Of a stretch of 64,000 nt of DNA, positions 35,820-49,400 are shown piece by piece; position 1 is the stretch's first letter, and each line of letters starts with the position of its first letter. The translations under genes and the position numbers were made by a program. The notes beneath the pieces were generated by a model. The model had not been told where the DNA came from. It was given only the letters and a program-made list of their open reading frames with translations, and ran no database searches. Origin of the DNA: Sepiola atlantica (Eukaryota; Mollusca; Cephalopoda; Sepiida; Sepiolidae); assembly GCA_963556195.1 (NCBI GenBank), contig CAUVYP010000244.1:124001-188000 (forward strand). The letters are read 5' to 3'.

Positions 35820-38608
35820 TTAGTGCGATTTTAAGTTGATATCGCTTTTGTTTATAACTTCCACATTTATAAGAATTGTGCTCTGAAACTTTGCAGACAT
35901 TAGCGGACACACATTTTCTACTGAAGTACCAAGTTTCAGAAGTTCAGCTCTTGTACTCCCGGAGATATGTCGATACAAACTGAATACGCAAAACATCAAC
36001 AAAATTTAGTGCGATTTTAAGTTGATATCGCTTTTGTTTATAACTTCCACATTTATAAGAATTGTGCTCTGAAACTTTGCAGACATTAGCGGACACACAT
36101 TTTCTACTGAAGTACCAAGTTTCAGAAGTTCAGCTCTTGTACTCCCGGAGATATGTCGATACAAACTGAATACGCAAAACATCAACAAAATTTAGTGCGA
36201 TTTAAAAGGTATATCGCTTGTGTTAATAACTTCCACATTTATAAGAATTGTGCTCCGAAACTTTGCAGACATTAGCGGACACACATTTTCTACTGAGGTA
36301 CCAAGTTTCAGAAGTTCAGCTCTTGTACTCCCGGAGATATGTCGATACAAACTGAATACGCAAAACATCAACAAAATTTAGTGCGATTTTAAGTTGATAT
36401 CGCTTTTGTTTATAACTTCCACATTTATTAGAATTGTGCTCCGAAACTTTGCAGACATTAGCGGACACACATTTTCTACTGAAGTACCAAGTTTCAGAAG
36501 TTCAGCTCTTGTACTCCCGGAGATATGTCGATACAAACTGAATACGCAAAACATCAACAAAATTTAGTGCGATTTAAAGATGATATCGCTTTTGTTTATA
36601 ACTTCCACATTTATAAGAATTGTGCTCTGAAACTTTGCAGACATTAGCGGACACACATTTTCTACTGAAGTACTAAGTTTCAGAAGTTCAGCTCTTGTAC
36701 TCCCGGAGATATGTCGATACAAACTGAATACGCAAAACATCAACAAAATTTAGTGCGATTTAAAAGGTATATCGCTTGTGTTAATAACTTCCACATTTAT
36801 AAGAATTGTGCTCCGAAACTTTGCAGACATTAGCGGACACACATTTTCTACTGAAGTACCAAGTTTCAGAAGTTCCGCTCTTGTACTCCCGGAGATATGT
36901 CGATACAAACTGAATACGCAAAACATCAACAAAATTTAGTGCGATTTTAAGTTGATATCGCTTTTGTTTATAGCTTCCACATTTATAAGAATTGTGCTCC
37001 GAAACTTTGGAGACATTAGCGGACACACATTTTCTACTGAAGTACCAAGTTTCAGAAGTTCAGCTCTTGTACTCCCGGAGATATGTCGATACAAACTGAA
37101 TACGCAAAACATCAACAAAATTTAGTGCGATTTTAAGTTGATATCGCTTTTGTTTATAACTTCCACATTTATAAGAATTGTGCTCTGAAACTTTGCAGAC
37201 ATTAGCGGACACACATTTTCTACTGAAGTACCAAGTTTCAGAAGTTCAGCTCTTGTACTCCCGGAGATATGTCGATACAAACTGAATACGCAAAACATCA
37301 ACAAAATTTAGTGCGATTTTAAGTTGATATCGCTTTTGTCTATAACTTCAACATTTATAAGAATTGTGCTTGAAACTTTGCAGACATTAGCGGACACACA
37401 TTTTCTACTGAAGTACCAAGTTTCAGAAGTTCAGCTCTTGTACTCCCGGAGATATGTCGATACAAACTGAATACGCAAAACATCAACAAAATTTAGTGCG
37501 ATTTAAAAGGTATATCGCTTGTGTTAATAACTTCCACATTTATAAGAATTGTGCTCCGAAACTTTGCAGACATTAGCGGACACACATTTTCTACTGAAGT
37601 ACCAAGTTTCAGAAGTTCAGCTCTTGTACTCCCGGAGATATGTCGATACAAACTGAATACGCAAAACATCAACAAAATTTAGTGCGATTTTAAGTTGATA
37701 TCGCTTTTGTTTATAACTTCCACATTTATAAGAATTGTGCTCCGAAACTTTGCAGACATTAGCGGACACACATTTTCTACTGAAGTACCAAGTTTCAGAA
37801 GTTCAGCTCTTGTACTCCCGGAGATATGTCGATACAAACTGAATACGCAAAACATCAACAAAATTTAGTGCGATTTTAAGTTGATATCGCTTTTGTTTAT
37901 AACTTCCACATTTATAAGAATTGTGCTCTGAAACTTTGCAGACATTAGCGGACACACATTTTCTACTGAAGTACCAAGTTTCAGAAGTTCAGCTCTTGTA
38001 CTCCCGGAGATATGTCGATACAAACTGAATACGCAAAACATCAACAAAATTTAGTGCGATTTAAAAGGTATATCGCTTGTGTTAATAACTTCCACATTTA
38101 TAAGAATTGTGCTCCGAAACTTTGCAGACATTAGCGGACACACATTTTCTACTGAAGTACCAAGTTTCAGAAGTTCAGCTCTTGTACTCCCGGAGATATG
38201 TCGATACAAACTGAATATGCAAAACATCAACAAAATTTAGTGCGATTTTAAGTTGATATCGCTTTTGTTTATAACTTCCACATTTATGAGAATTGTGCTC
38301 CGAAACTTTGCAGACAATAGCGGACATACATTTTCTACTGATGTACGAAGTTTGAGAAGTTCAGCTCTTGTACTTCCGGATATATGTCGATACAAACTGA
38401 ATACGCAAAACATAAACAAAATTTAGTGCGATTTAAAGTTGATAGGTCTTTTGTTAATAACTTCCACATTTATAAGAATTGTGCTCCGAAACTTTGCAGA
38501 CATTAGCGGACACACATTTTCTACTGAAGTACCAAGTTTCAGAAGTTCAGCTCTTGTACTCCCGGAGATATGTCGATACAAACTGAATACGCAAAACATC
38601 AACAAAAT
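35820..38608. repeat. Module P: A A B D A B G A A(185) B D A B E F
   Basis: Markers in order are gaggtacc (36192), tattagaat (36378), taaagatgatatc with gtactaag (36564), gttccgctc (36750), ctttggagac (36936), the 185-bp unit (37308), gaatatgc (38051), and gacatacat with ccggatata in E (38237). Full copies are at 41771-44559 and 58510-61298; truncated ones are at 50326 and 57394. Confidence 0.9.
37308..37492. repeat. 185-bp monomer with 1-bp deletion
   Basis: The motif gtgctctgaaac is shortened to gtgcttgaaac, and the unit also has cttcaaca and tgtctataac. It is the reason the super-HOR is one base short of a multiple of 186. Copies are at 43259 and 59998; the last lacks the tgtctataac change. 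Confidence 0.92.
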
Positions 38609-39352
38609 TTAGTGCGATTTTAAGTTGATATCGCTTGTGTTTATAACTTCCACATTTATAAGAATTGTGCTCTGAAACTTTGCAGACCTTAGCGGACACA
38701 CATTTTCTACTGAAGTACCAAGTTTCAGAAGTTCAGCTCTTGTACTCCCGGAGATATGTCGATACAAACTGAATACGCAAAACATCAACAAAATTTAGTG
38801 CGATTTAAAAGGTATATCGCTTGTGTTAATAACTTCCACATTTATAAGAATTGTGCTCCGAAACTTTGCAGACATTAGCGGACACACATTTTCTACTGAA
38901 GTACCAAGTTTCAGAAGTTCAGCTCTTGTACTCCCGGAGATATGTCGATACAAACTGAATACGCAAAACATCAACAAAATTTAGTGCGATTTTAAGTTGA
39001 TATCGCTGTTGTTTATAACTTCCACATTTATGAGAATTGTGCTCCGAAACTTTGCAGACAATAGCGGACACACATTTTCTACTGATGTACGAGGTTTCAG
39101 AAGTTCAGCTCTTGTACTCCCGGAGATATGTCGATACAAACTGAATACGCAAAACATAAACAAAATTTAGTGCGATTTAAAGTTGATAGGTCTTTTGTTA
39201 ATAACTTCCACATTTATAAGAATTGTGCTCCGAAACTTTGCAGACATTAGCGGACACACATTTTCTACTGAAGTACCAAGTTTCAGAAGTTCAGCTCTTG
39301 TACTCCCGGAGATATGTCGATACAAAGTGAATACGCAAAACATCAACAAAAT
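38609..39352. repeat. Module Q: H B E F
   Basis: The E has gctgttgttt and tacgaggttt and the F has acaaagtgaa, markers seen first at 25962-27077. Q looks like the 6-mer A B H B E F without its first two units: the F of module P is joined directly to H. Confidence 0.87.
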
Positions 39353-40468
39353 TTAGTGCGATTTTAAGTTGATATCGCTTTTGTTTATAACTTCCACATT
39401 TATAAGAATTGTGCTCTGAAACTTTGCAGACATTAGCGGACACACATTTTCTACTGAAGTACCAAGTTTCAGAAGTTCAGCTCTTGTACTCCCGGAGATA
39501 TGTCGATACAAACTGAATACGCAAAACATCAACAAAATTTAGTGCGATTTAAAAGGTATATCGCTTGTGTTAATAACTTCCACATTTATGAGAATTGTGC
39601 TCCGAAACTTTGCAGACATTAGCGGACACACATTTTCTACTGAAGTACCAAGTTTCAGAAGTTCAGCTCTTGTACTCCCGGAGATATGTCGATACAAACT
39701 GAATACGCAAAACATCAACAAAATTTAGTGCGATTTTAAGTTGATATCGCTTTTGTTTATAACTTCCACATTTATAAGAATTGTGCTCCGAAACTTTGCA
39801 GACATTAGCGGACACACATTTTCTACTGAAGTACCAAGTTTCAGAAGTTCAGCTCTTGTACTCCCGGAGATATGTCGATACAAACTGAATACGCAAAACA
39901 TCAACAAAATTTAGTGCGATTTTAAGTTGATATCGCTTTTGTTTATAACTTCCACATTTATAAGAATTGTGCTCTGAAACTTTGCAGACATTAGCGGACA
40001 CACATTTTCTACTGAAGTACCAAGTTTCAGAAGTTCAGCTCTTGTACTCCCGGAGATATGTCGATACAAACTGAATACGCAAAACATCAACAAAATTTAG
40101 TGCGATTTAAAAGGTATATCGCTGATGTTAATAACTTCCACATTTATAAGAATTGTGCTCCGAAACTTTGCAGACATTAGCGGACACACATTTTCTACTG
40201 ATGTACGAAGTTTGAGAAGTTCAGCTCTTGTACTTCCGGGGATATGTCGATACAAACTGAATACGCAAAACATAAACAAAATTTAGTGCGATTTAAAGTT
40301 GATAGGTCTTTTGTTAATAACTTCCACATTTATAAGAATTGTGCTCCGAAACTTTGCAGACATTAGCGGACACACATTTTCTACTGAAGTACCAAGTTTC
40401 AGAAGTTCAGCTCTTGTACTCCCGGAGATATGTCGATACAAACTGAATACGCAAAACATCAACAAAAT
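39353..40468. repeat. Module R: A B D A BE F
   Basis: It contains the B/E hybrid (40097-40282), here with ccggggata. The B unit at 39539 has tatgagaat, otherwise an E feature. Relative to the seven-unit versions at 28194 and 30612 it has one B instead of two. Confidence 0.88.
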
Positions 40469-41584
40469 TTAGTGCGATTTTAAGTTGATATCGCTTTTGT
40501 TTATAACTTCCACATTTATAAGAATTGTGCTCTGAAACTTTGCAGACATTAGCGGACACACATTTCCTACTGAAGTACCAAGTTTCAGAAGTTCAGCTCT
40601 TGTACTCCTGGAGATATGTCGATACAAACTGAATACGCAAAACATCAACAAAATTTAGTGCGATTTAAAAGGTATATCGCTTGTGTTAATAACTTCCACA
40701 TTTATAAGAATTGTGCTCCGAAACTTTGCAGACATTAGCGGACACACATTCTCTACTGAAGTACCAAGTTTCAGAAGTTCAGCTCTTGTACTCCCGGAGA
40801 TATGTCGATACAAACTGAATACGCAAAACATCAACAAAATTTAGTGCGATTTTAAGTTGATATCGCTTGTGTTTATAACTTCCACATTTATAAGAATTGT
40901 GCTCTGAAACTTTGCAGACCTTAGCGGACACACATTTTCTACTGAAGTACCAAGTTTCAGAAGTTCAGCTCTTGTACTCCCGGAGATATGTCGATACAAA
41001 CTGAATACGCAAAACATCAACAAAATTTAGTGCGATTTAAAAGGTATATCGCTTGTGTTAATAACTTCCACATTTATAAGAATTGTGCTCCGAAACTTTG
41101 CAGACATTAGCGGACACACATTGTCTACTGAAGTACCAAGTTTCAGAAGTTCAGCTCTTGTACTCCCGGAGATATGTCGATACAAACTGAATACGCAAAA
41201 CATCAACAAAATTTAGTGCGATTTAAAAGGTATATCGCTTGTGTTAATAACTTCCACATTTATACAAATTGTGCTCTGAAACTTTGCAGACATTAGCGGA
41301 CACACATTTTCTACTGAAGTACCAAGTTTCAGAAGTTCAGCTCTTGTACTCCCGGAGATATGTCGATACAAACTGAATACGCAAAACATCAACAAAATTT
41401 AGTGCGATTTTAAGTTAATATCGCTTTTGTTTATAACTTCCACATTTATGAGAATTGTGCTCCGAAACTTTGCAGACAATAGCGGACACACATTTTCTAC
41501 TGATGTACGAAGTTTCAGAAGTTCAGCTCTTGTACTCCCGGAGATATGTCGATACAAACTGAATACGCAAAACATAAACAAAAT

Positions 41585-41770
41585 TTAGTGCGATTTAAAG
41601 TTGATAAGTCTTTTGTTAATAACTTCCACATTTATAAGAATTGTGCTCCGAAACTTTGCAGACATTAGCGGACACACATTTTCTACTGAAGTACCAAGTT
41701 TCAGAAGTTCAGCTCTTGTACTCCCGGAGATATGTCAATACAAACTGAATACGCAAAACATCAACAAAAT
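41585..41770. repeat. Deletion-junction monomer: F of module S fused to F' of module U
   Basis: The start (gatttaaagttgataagtc) is that of the S-module F at 33030, 47536 and 54604. The end (gtcaatac) is that of the U-module F' at 35634, 50140 and 57208, which begins gatttta instead. The exchange lies between 41597 and 41737. It explains the loss of exactly 14 monomers in copy 2. Confidence 0.82.
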
Positions 41771-43258
41771 TTAGTGCGATTTTAAGTTGATATCGCTTTT
41801 GTTTATAACTTCCACATTTATAAGAATTGTGCTCTGAAACTTTGCAGACATTAGCGGACACACATTTTCTACTGAAGTACCAAGTTTCAGAAGTTCAGCT
41901 CTTGTACTCCCGGAGATATGTCGATACAAACTGAATACGCAAAACATCAACAAAATTTAGTGCGATTTTAAGTTGATATCGCTTTTGTTTATAACTTCCA
42001 CATTTATAAGAATTGTGCTCTGAAACTTTGCAGACATTAGCGGACACACATTTTCTACTGAAGTACCAAGTTTCAGAAGTTCAGCTCTTGTACTCCCGGA
42101 GATATGTCGATACAAACTGAATACGCAAAACATCAACAAAATTTAGTGCGATTTAAAAGGTATATCGCTTGTGTTAATAACTTCCACATTTATAAGAATT
42201 GTGCTCCGAAACTTTGCAGACATTAGCGGACACACATTTTCTACTGAGGTACCAAGTTTCAGAAGTTCAGCTCTTGTACTCCCGGAGATATGTCGATACA
42301 AACTGAATACGCAAAACATCAACAAAATTTAGTGCGATTTTAAGTTGATATCGCTTTTGTTTATAACTTCCACATTTATTAGAATTGTGCTCCGAAACTT
42401 TGCAGACATTAGCGGACACACATTTTCTACTGAAGTACCAAGTTTCAGAAGTTCAGCTCTTGTACTCCCGGAGATATGTCGATACAAACTGAATACGCAA
42501 AACATCAACAAAATTTAGTGCGATTTAAAGATGATATCGCTTTTGTTTATAACTTCCACATTTATAAGAATTGTGCTCTGAAACTTTGCAGACATTAGCG
42601 GACACACATTTTCTACTGAAGTACTAAGTTTCAGAAGTTCAGCTCTTGTACTCCCGGAGATATGTCGATACAAACTGAATACGCAAAACATCAACAAAAT
42701 TTAGTGCGATTTAAAAGGTATATCGCTTGTGTTAATAACTTCCACATTTATAAGAATTGTGCTCCGAAACTTTGCAGACATTAGCGGACACACATTTTCT
42801 ACTGAAGTACCAAGTTTCAGAAGTTCCGCTCTTGTACTCCCGGAGATATGTCGATACAAACTGAATACGCAAAACATCAACAAAATTTAGTGCGATTTTA
42901 AGTTGATATCGCTTTTGTTTATAGCTTCCACATTTATAAGAATTGTGCTCCGAAACTTTGGAGACATTAGCGGACACACATTTTCTACTGAAGTACCAAG
43001 TTTCAGAAGTTCAGCTCTTGTACTCCCGGAGATATGTCGATACAAACTGAATACGCAAAACATCAACAAAATTTAGTGCGATTTTAAGTTGATATCGCTT
43101 TTGTTTATAACTTCCACATTTATAAGAATTGTGCTCTGAAACTTTGCAGACATTAGCGGACACACATTTTCTACTGAAGTACCAAGTTTCAGAAGTTCAG
43201 CTCTTGTACTCCCGGAGATATGTCGATACAAACTGAATACGCAAAACATCAACAAAAT

Positions 43259-43443
43259 TTAGTGCGATTTTAAGTTGATATCGCTTTTGTCTATAACTTC
43301 AACATTTATAAGAATTGTGCTTGAAACTTTGCAGACATTAGCGGACACACATTTTCTACTGAAGTACCAAGTTTCAGAAGTTCAGCTCTTGTACTCCCGG
43401 AGATATGTCGATACAAACTGAATACGCAAAACATCAACAAAAT
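43259..43443. repeat. 185-bp monomer, copy in the second P module
   Basis: It has the same gtgcttgaaac deletion, cttcaaca and tgtctataac as the unit at 37308, 5951 bp upstream. Confidence 0.92.
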
Positions 43444-46400
43444 TTAGTGCGATTTAAAAGGTATATCGCTTGTGTTAATAACTTCCACATTTATAAGAAT
43501 TGTGCTCCGAAACTTTGCAGACATTAGCGGACACACATTTTCTACTGAAGTACCAAGTTTCAGAAGTTCAGCTCTTGTACTCCCGGAGATATGTCGATAC
43601 AAACTGAATACGCAAAACATCAACAAAATTTAGTGCGATTTTAAGTTGATATCGCTTTTGTTTATAACTTCCACATTTATAAGAATTGTGCTCCGAAACT
43701 TTGCAGACATTAGCGGACACACATTTTCTACTGAAGTACCAAGTTTCAGAAGTTCAGCTCTTGTACTCCCGGAGATATGTCGATACAAACTGAATACGCA
43801 AAACATCAACAAAATTTAGTGCGATTTTAAGTTGATATCGCTTTTGTTTATAACTTCCACATTTATAAGAATTGTGCTCTGAAACTTTGCAGACATTAGC
43901 GGACACACATTTTCTACTGAAGTACCAAGTTTCAGAAGTTCAGCTCTTGTACTCCCGGAGATATGTCGATACAAACTGAATACGCAAAACATCAACAAAA
44001 TTTAGTGCGATTTAAAAGGTATATCGCTTGTGTTAATAACTTCCACATTTATAAGAATTGTGCTCCGAAACTTTGCAGACATTAGCGGACACACATTTTC
44101 TACTGAAGTACCAAGTTTCAGAAGTTCAGCTCTTGTACTCCCGGAGATATGTCGATACAAACTGAATATGCAAAACATCAACAAAATTTAGTGCGATTTT
44201 AAGTTGATATCGCTTTTGTTTATAACTTCCACATTTATGAGAATTGTGCTCCGAAACTTTGCAGACAATAGCGGACATACATTTTCTACTGATGTACGAA
44301 GTTTGAGAAGTTCAGCTCTTGTACTTCCGGATATATGTCGATACAAACTGAATACGCAAAACATAAACAAAATTTAGTGCGATTTAAAGTTGATAGGTCT
44401 TTTGTTAATAACTTCCACATTTATAAGAATTGTGCTCCGAAACTTTGCAGACATTAGCGGACACACATTTTCTACTGAAGTACCAAGTTTCAGAAGTTCA
44501 GCTCTTGTACTCCCGGAGATATGTCGATACAAACTGAATACGCAAAACATCAACAAAATTTAGTGCGATTTTAAGTTGATATCGCTTGTGTTTATAACTT
44601 CCACATTTATAAGAATTGTGCTCTGAAACTTTGCAGACCTTAGCGGACACACATTTTCTACTGAAGTACCAAGTTTCAGAAGTTCAGCTCTTGTACTCCC
44701 GGAGATATGTCGATACAAACTGAATACGCAAAACATCAACAAAATTTAGTGCGATTTAAAAGGTATATCGCTTGTGTTAATAACTTCCACATTTATAAGA
44801 ATTGTGCTCCGAAACTTTGCAGACATTAGCGGACACACATTTTCTACTGAAGTACCAAGTTTCAGAAGTTCAGCTCTTGTACTCCCGGAGATATGTCGAT
44901 ACAAACTGAATACGCAAAACATCAACAAAATTTAGTGCGATTTTAAGTTGATATCGCTGTTGTTTATAACTTCCACATTTATGAGAATTGTGCTCCGAAA
45001 CTTTGCAGACAATAGCGGACACACATTTTCTACTGATGTACGAGGTTTCAGAAGTTCAGCTCTTGTACTCCCGGAGATATGTCGATACAAACTGAATACG
45101 CAAAACATAAACAAAATTTAGTGCGATTTAAAGTTGATAGGTCTTTTGTTAATAACTTCCACATTTATAAGAATTGTGCTCCGAAACTTTGCAGACATTA
45201 GCGGACACACATTTTCTACTGAAGTACCAAGTTTCAGAAGTTCAGCTCTTGTACTCCCGGAGATATGTCGATACAAAGTGAATACGCAAAACATCAACAA
45301 AATTTAGTGCGATTTTAAGTTGATATCGCTTTTGTTTATAACTTCCACATTTATAAGAATTGTGCTCTGAAACTTTGCAGACATTAGCGGACACACATTT
45401 TCTACTGAAGTACCAAGTTTCAGAAGTTCAGCTCTTGTACTCCCGGAGATATGTCGATACAAACTGAATACGCAAAACATCAACAAAATTTAGTGCGATT
45501 TAAAAGGTATATCGCTTGTGTTAATAACTTCCACATTTATGAGAATTGTGCTCCGAAACTTTGCAGACATTAGCGGACACACATTTTCTACTGAAGTACC
45601 AAGTTTCAGAAGTTCAGCTCTTGTACTCCCGGAGATATGTCGATACAAACTGAATACGCAAAACATCAACAAAATTTAGTGCGATTTTAAGTTGATATCG
45701 CTTTTGTTTATAACTTCCACATTTATAAGAATTGTGCTCCGAAACTTTGCAGACATTAGCGGACACACATTTTCTACTGAAGTACCAAGTTTCAGAAGTT
45801 CAGCTCTTGTACTCCCGGAGATATGTCGATACAAACTGAATACGCAAAACATCAACAAAATTTAGTGCGATTTTAAGTTGATATCGCTTTTGTTTATAAC
45901 TTCCACATTTATAAGAATTGTGCTCTGAAACTTTGCAGACATTAGCGGACACACATTTTCTACTGAAGTACCAAGTTTCAGAAGTTCAGCTCTTGTACTC
46001 CCGGAGATATGTCGATACAAACTGAATACGCAAAACATCAACAAAATTTAGTGCGATTTAAAAGGTATATCGCTGATGTTAATAACTTCCACATTTATAA
46101 GAATTGTGCTCCGAAACTTTGCAGACATTAGCGGACACACATTTTCTACTGATGTACGAAGTTTGAGAAGTTCAGCTCTTGTACTTCCGGGGATATGTCG
46201 ATACAAACTGAATACGCAAAACATAAACAAAATTTAGTGCGATTTAAAGTTGATAGGTCTTTTGTTAATAACTTCCACATTTATAAGAATTGTGCTCCGA
46301 AACTTTGCAGACATTAGCGGACACACATTTTCTACTGAAGTACCAAGTTTCAGAAGTTCAGCTCTTGTACTCCCGGAGATATGTCGATACAAACTGAATA

Positions 46401-49400
46401 CGCAAAACATCAACAAAATTTAGTGCGATTTTAAGTTGATATCGCTTTTGTTTATAACTTCCACATTTATAAGAATTGTGCTCTGAAACTTTGCAGACAT
46501 TAGCGGACACACATTTCCTACTGAAGTACCAAGTTTCAGAAGTTCAGCTCTTGTACTCCTGGAGATATGTCGATACAAACTGAATACGCAAAACATCAAC
46601 AAAATTTAGTGCGATTTAAAAGGTATATCGCTTGTGTTAATAACTTCCACATTTATAAGAATTGTGCTCCGAAACTTTGCAGACATTAGCGGACACACAT
46701 TCTCTACTGAAGTACCAAGTTTCAGAAGTTCAGCTCTTGTACTCCCGGAGATATGTCGATACAAACTGAATACGCAAAACATCAACAAAATTTAGTGCGA
46801 TTTTAAGTTGATATCGCTTGTGTTTATAACTTCCACATTTATAAGAATTGTGCTCTGAAACTTTGCAGACCTTAGCGGACACACATTTTCTACTGAAGTA
46901 CCAAGTTTCAGAAGTTCAGCTCTTGTACTCCCGGAGATATGTCGATACAAACTGAATACGCAAAACATCAACAAAATTTAGTGCGATTTAAAAGGTATAT
47001 CGCTTGTGTTAATAACTTCCACATTTATAAGAATTGTGCTCCGAAACTTTGCAGACATTAGCGGACACACATTGTCTACTGAAGTACCAAGTTTCAGAAG
47101 TTCAGCTCTTGTACTCCCGGAGATATGTCGATACAAACTGAATACGCAAAACATCAACAAAATTTAGTGCGATTTAAAAGGTATATCGCTTGTGTTAATA
47201 ACTTCCACATTTATACAAATTGTGCTCTGAAACTTTGCAGACATTAGCGGACACACATTTTCTACTGAAGTACCAAGTTTCAGAAGTTCAGCTCTTGTAC
47301 TCCCGGAGATATGTCGATACAAACTGAATACGCAAAACATCAACAAAATTTAGTGCGATTTTAAGTTAATATCGCTTTTGTTTATAACTTCCACATTTAT
47401 GAGAATTGTGCTCCGAAACTTTGCAGACAATAGCGGACACACATTTTCTACTGATGTACGAAGTTTCAGAAGTTCAGCTCTTGTACTCCCGGAGATATGT
47501 CGATACAAACTGAATACGCAAAACATAAACAAAATTTAGTGCGATTTAAAGTTGATAAGTCTTTTGTTAATAACTTCCACATTTATAAGAATTGTGCTCC
47601 GAAACTTTGCAGACATTAGCGGACACACATTTTCTACTGAAGTACCAAGTTTCAGAAGTTCAGCTCTTGTACTCCCGGAGATATGTCGATACAAACTGAA
47701 TACGCAAAACATCAACAAAATTTAGTGCGATTTTAAGTTGATATCGCTTTTGTTTATAACTTCCACATTTATAAGAATTGTGCTCTGAAACTTTGCAGAC
47801 ATTAGCGGACACACATTTTCTACTGAAGTACCAAGTTTCAGAAGTTCAGCTCTTGTACTCCCGGAGATATGTCGATACAAACTGAATACGCAAAACATCA
47901 ACAAAATTTAGTGCGATTTTAAGTTGATATCGCTTTTGTTTATAACTTCCACATTTATAAGAATTGTGCTCTGAAACTTTGCAGACATTAGCGGACACAC
48001 ATTTTCTACTGAAGTACCAAGTTTCAGAAGTTCAGCTCTTGTACTCTCGGAGATATGTCGATACAAACTGAATACGCAAAACATCAACAAAATTTAGTGC
48101 GATTTAAAAGGTATATCGCTTGTGTTAATAACTTCCACATTTATAAGAATTGTGCTCCGAAACTTTGCAGACATTAGCGGACACACATTTTCTACTGAAG
48201 TACCAAGTTTCAGAAGTTCAGCTCTTGTACTCCCGGAGATATGTCGATACAAACTGAATACGCAAAACATCAACAAAATTTAGTGCGATTTTAAGTTGAT
48301 ATCGCTTGTGTTTATAACTTCCACATTTATACAAATTGTGCTCTGAAACTTTGCAGACATTAGCGGACACACATTTTCTACTGAAGTACCAAGTTTCAGA
48401 AGTTCAGGTCTTGTACTCCCGGAGATATGTCGATACAAACTGAATACGCAAAACATCAACAAAATTTAGTGCGATTTAAAAGGTATATCGCTTGTGTTAA
48501 TTACTTCCACATTTATAAGAATTGTGCTCCGAAACTTTGCAGACATTAGCGGACACACATTTTCTACTGAAGTACCAAGTTTCAGAAGTTCAGCTCTTGT
48601 ACTCCCGGAGATATGTCGATACAAACTGAATACGCAAAACACTAACAAAATTTAGTGCGATTTTAAGTTGATATCGCTTTTGTTTATAACTTCCACATTT
48701 ATAAGAATTGTGCTCCGAAACTTTGCAGACATTAGCGGACACACATTTTCTACTGAAGTACCAAGTTTCAGAAGTTCAGCTCTTGTACTCCCGGAGATAT
48801 GTCGATACAAACTGAATACGCAAAACATCAACAAAATTTAGTGCGATTTTAAGTTGATATCGCTTTTGTTTATAACTTCCACATTTATAAGAATTGTGCT
48901 CTGAAACTTTGCAGACATTAGCGGACACACATTTTCTACTGAAGTACCAAGTTTCAGAAGTTCAGCTCTTGTACTCCCGGAGATATGTCGATACAAACTG
49001 AATACGCAAAACATCAACAAAATTTAGTGCGATTTAAAAGGTATATCGCTTGTGTTAATAACTTCCACATTTATAAGAATTGTGCTCCGAAACTTTGCAG
49101 ACATTAGCGGACACACATTTTCTACTGAAGTACCAAGTTTCAGAAGTTCAGCTCTTGTACTCCCGGAGATATGTCGATACAAACTGAATATGCAAAACAT
49201 CAACAAAATTTAGTGCGATTTTAAGTTGATATCGCTTTTGTTTATAACTTCCACATTTATGAGAATTGTGCTCCGAAACTTTGCAGACAATAGCGGACAC
49301 ACATTTTCTACTGATGTACGAAGTTTCAGAAGTTCAGCTCTTGTACTCCCGGAGATATGTCGATACAAACTGAATACGCAAAACATAAACAAAATTTAGT

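Larger units (their letters stand above)
31914..40468. repeat. 46-monomer super-HOR, copy 1 (8555 bp, complete form)
   Basis: It is built of six modules named here S, T, U, P, Q and R (7+10+4+15+4+6 monomers; 46 x 186 minus one base). The next S module begins at 40469. Every module carries private markers that reappear in the later copies at offsets that are whole numbers of monomers minus the 185-bp unit. It is the longest version in the window and explains the later ones by internal loss. Markers specific to this copy include gtttattac near 32318. It lacks the ctcctgg that the first monomer of copies 2-4 shares. Confidence 0.88.
40469..46419. repeat. 46-monomer super-HOR, copy 2, with T and U deleted (5951 bp)
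   Basis: The module order is S (40469), P (41771), Q (44560), R (45304). It is shorter than the full unit by 2604 bp, exactly 14 monomers, which is the combined size of T and U. The last unit of S (41585-41770) is a hybrid that marks the junction. The P, Q and R modules match 35820-40468 at a 5951-bp offset with no indel differences seen. Confidence 0.9.

Noticed and set aside
36781..37026. Minus-strand frames of 81 codons (also 42732, 51659, 59471) and 112 codons (62725-63063)
   Set aside because: Single private substitutions remove a stop in an alternative frame of the satellite. They are copied with the modules and are unrelated to any gene.
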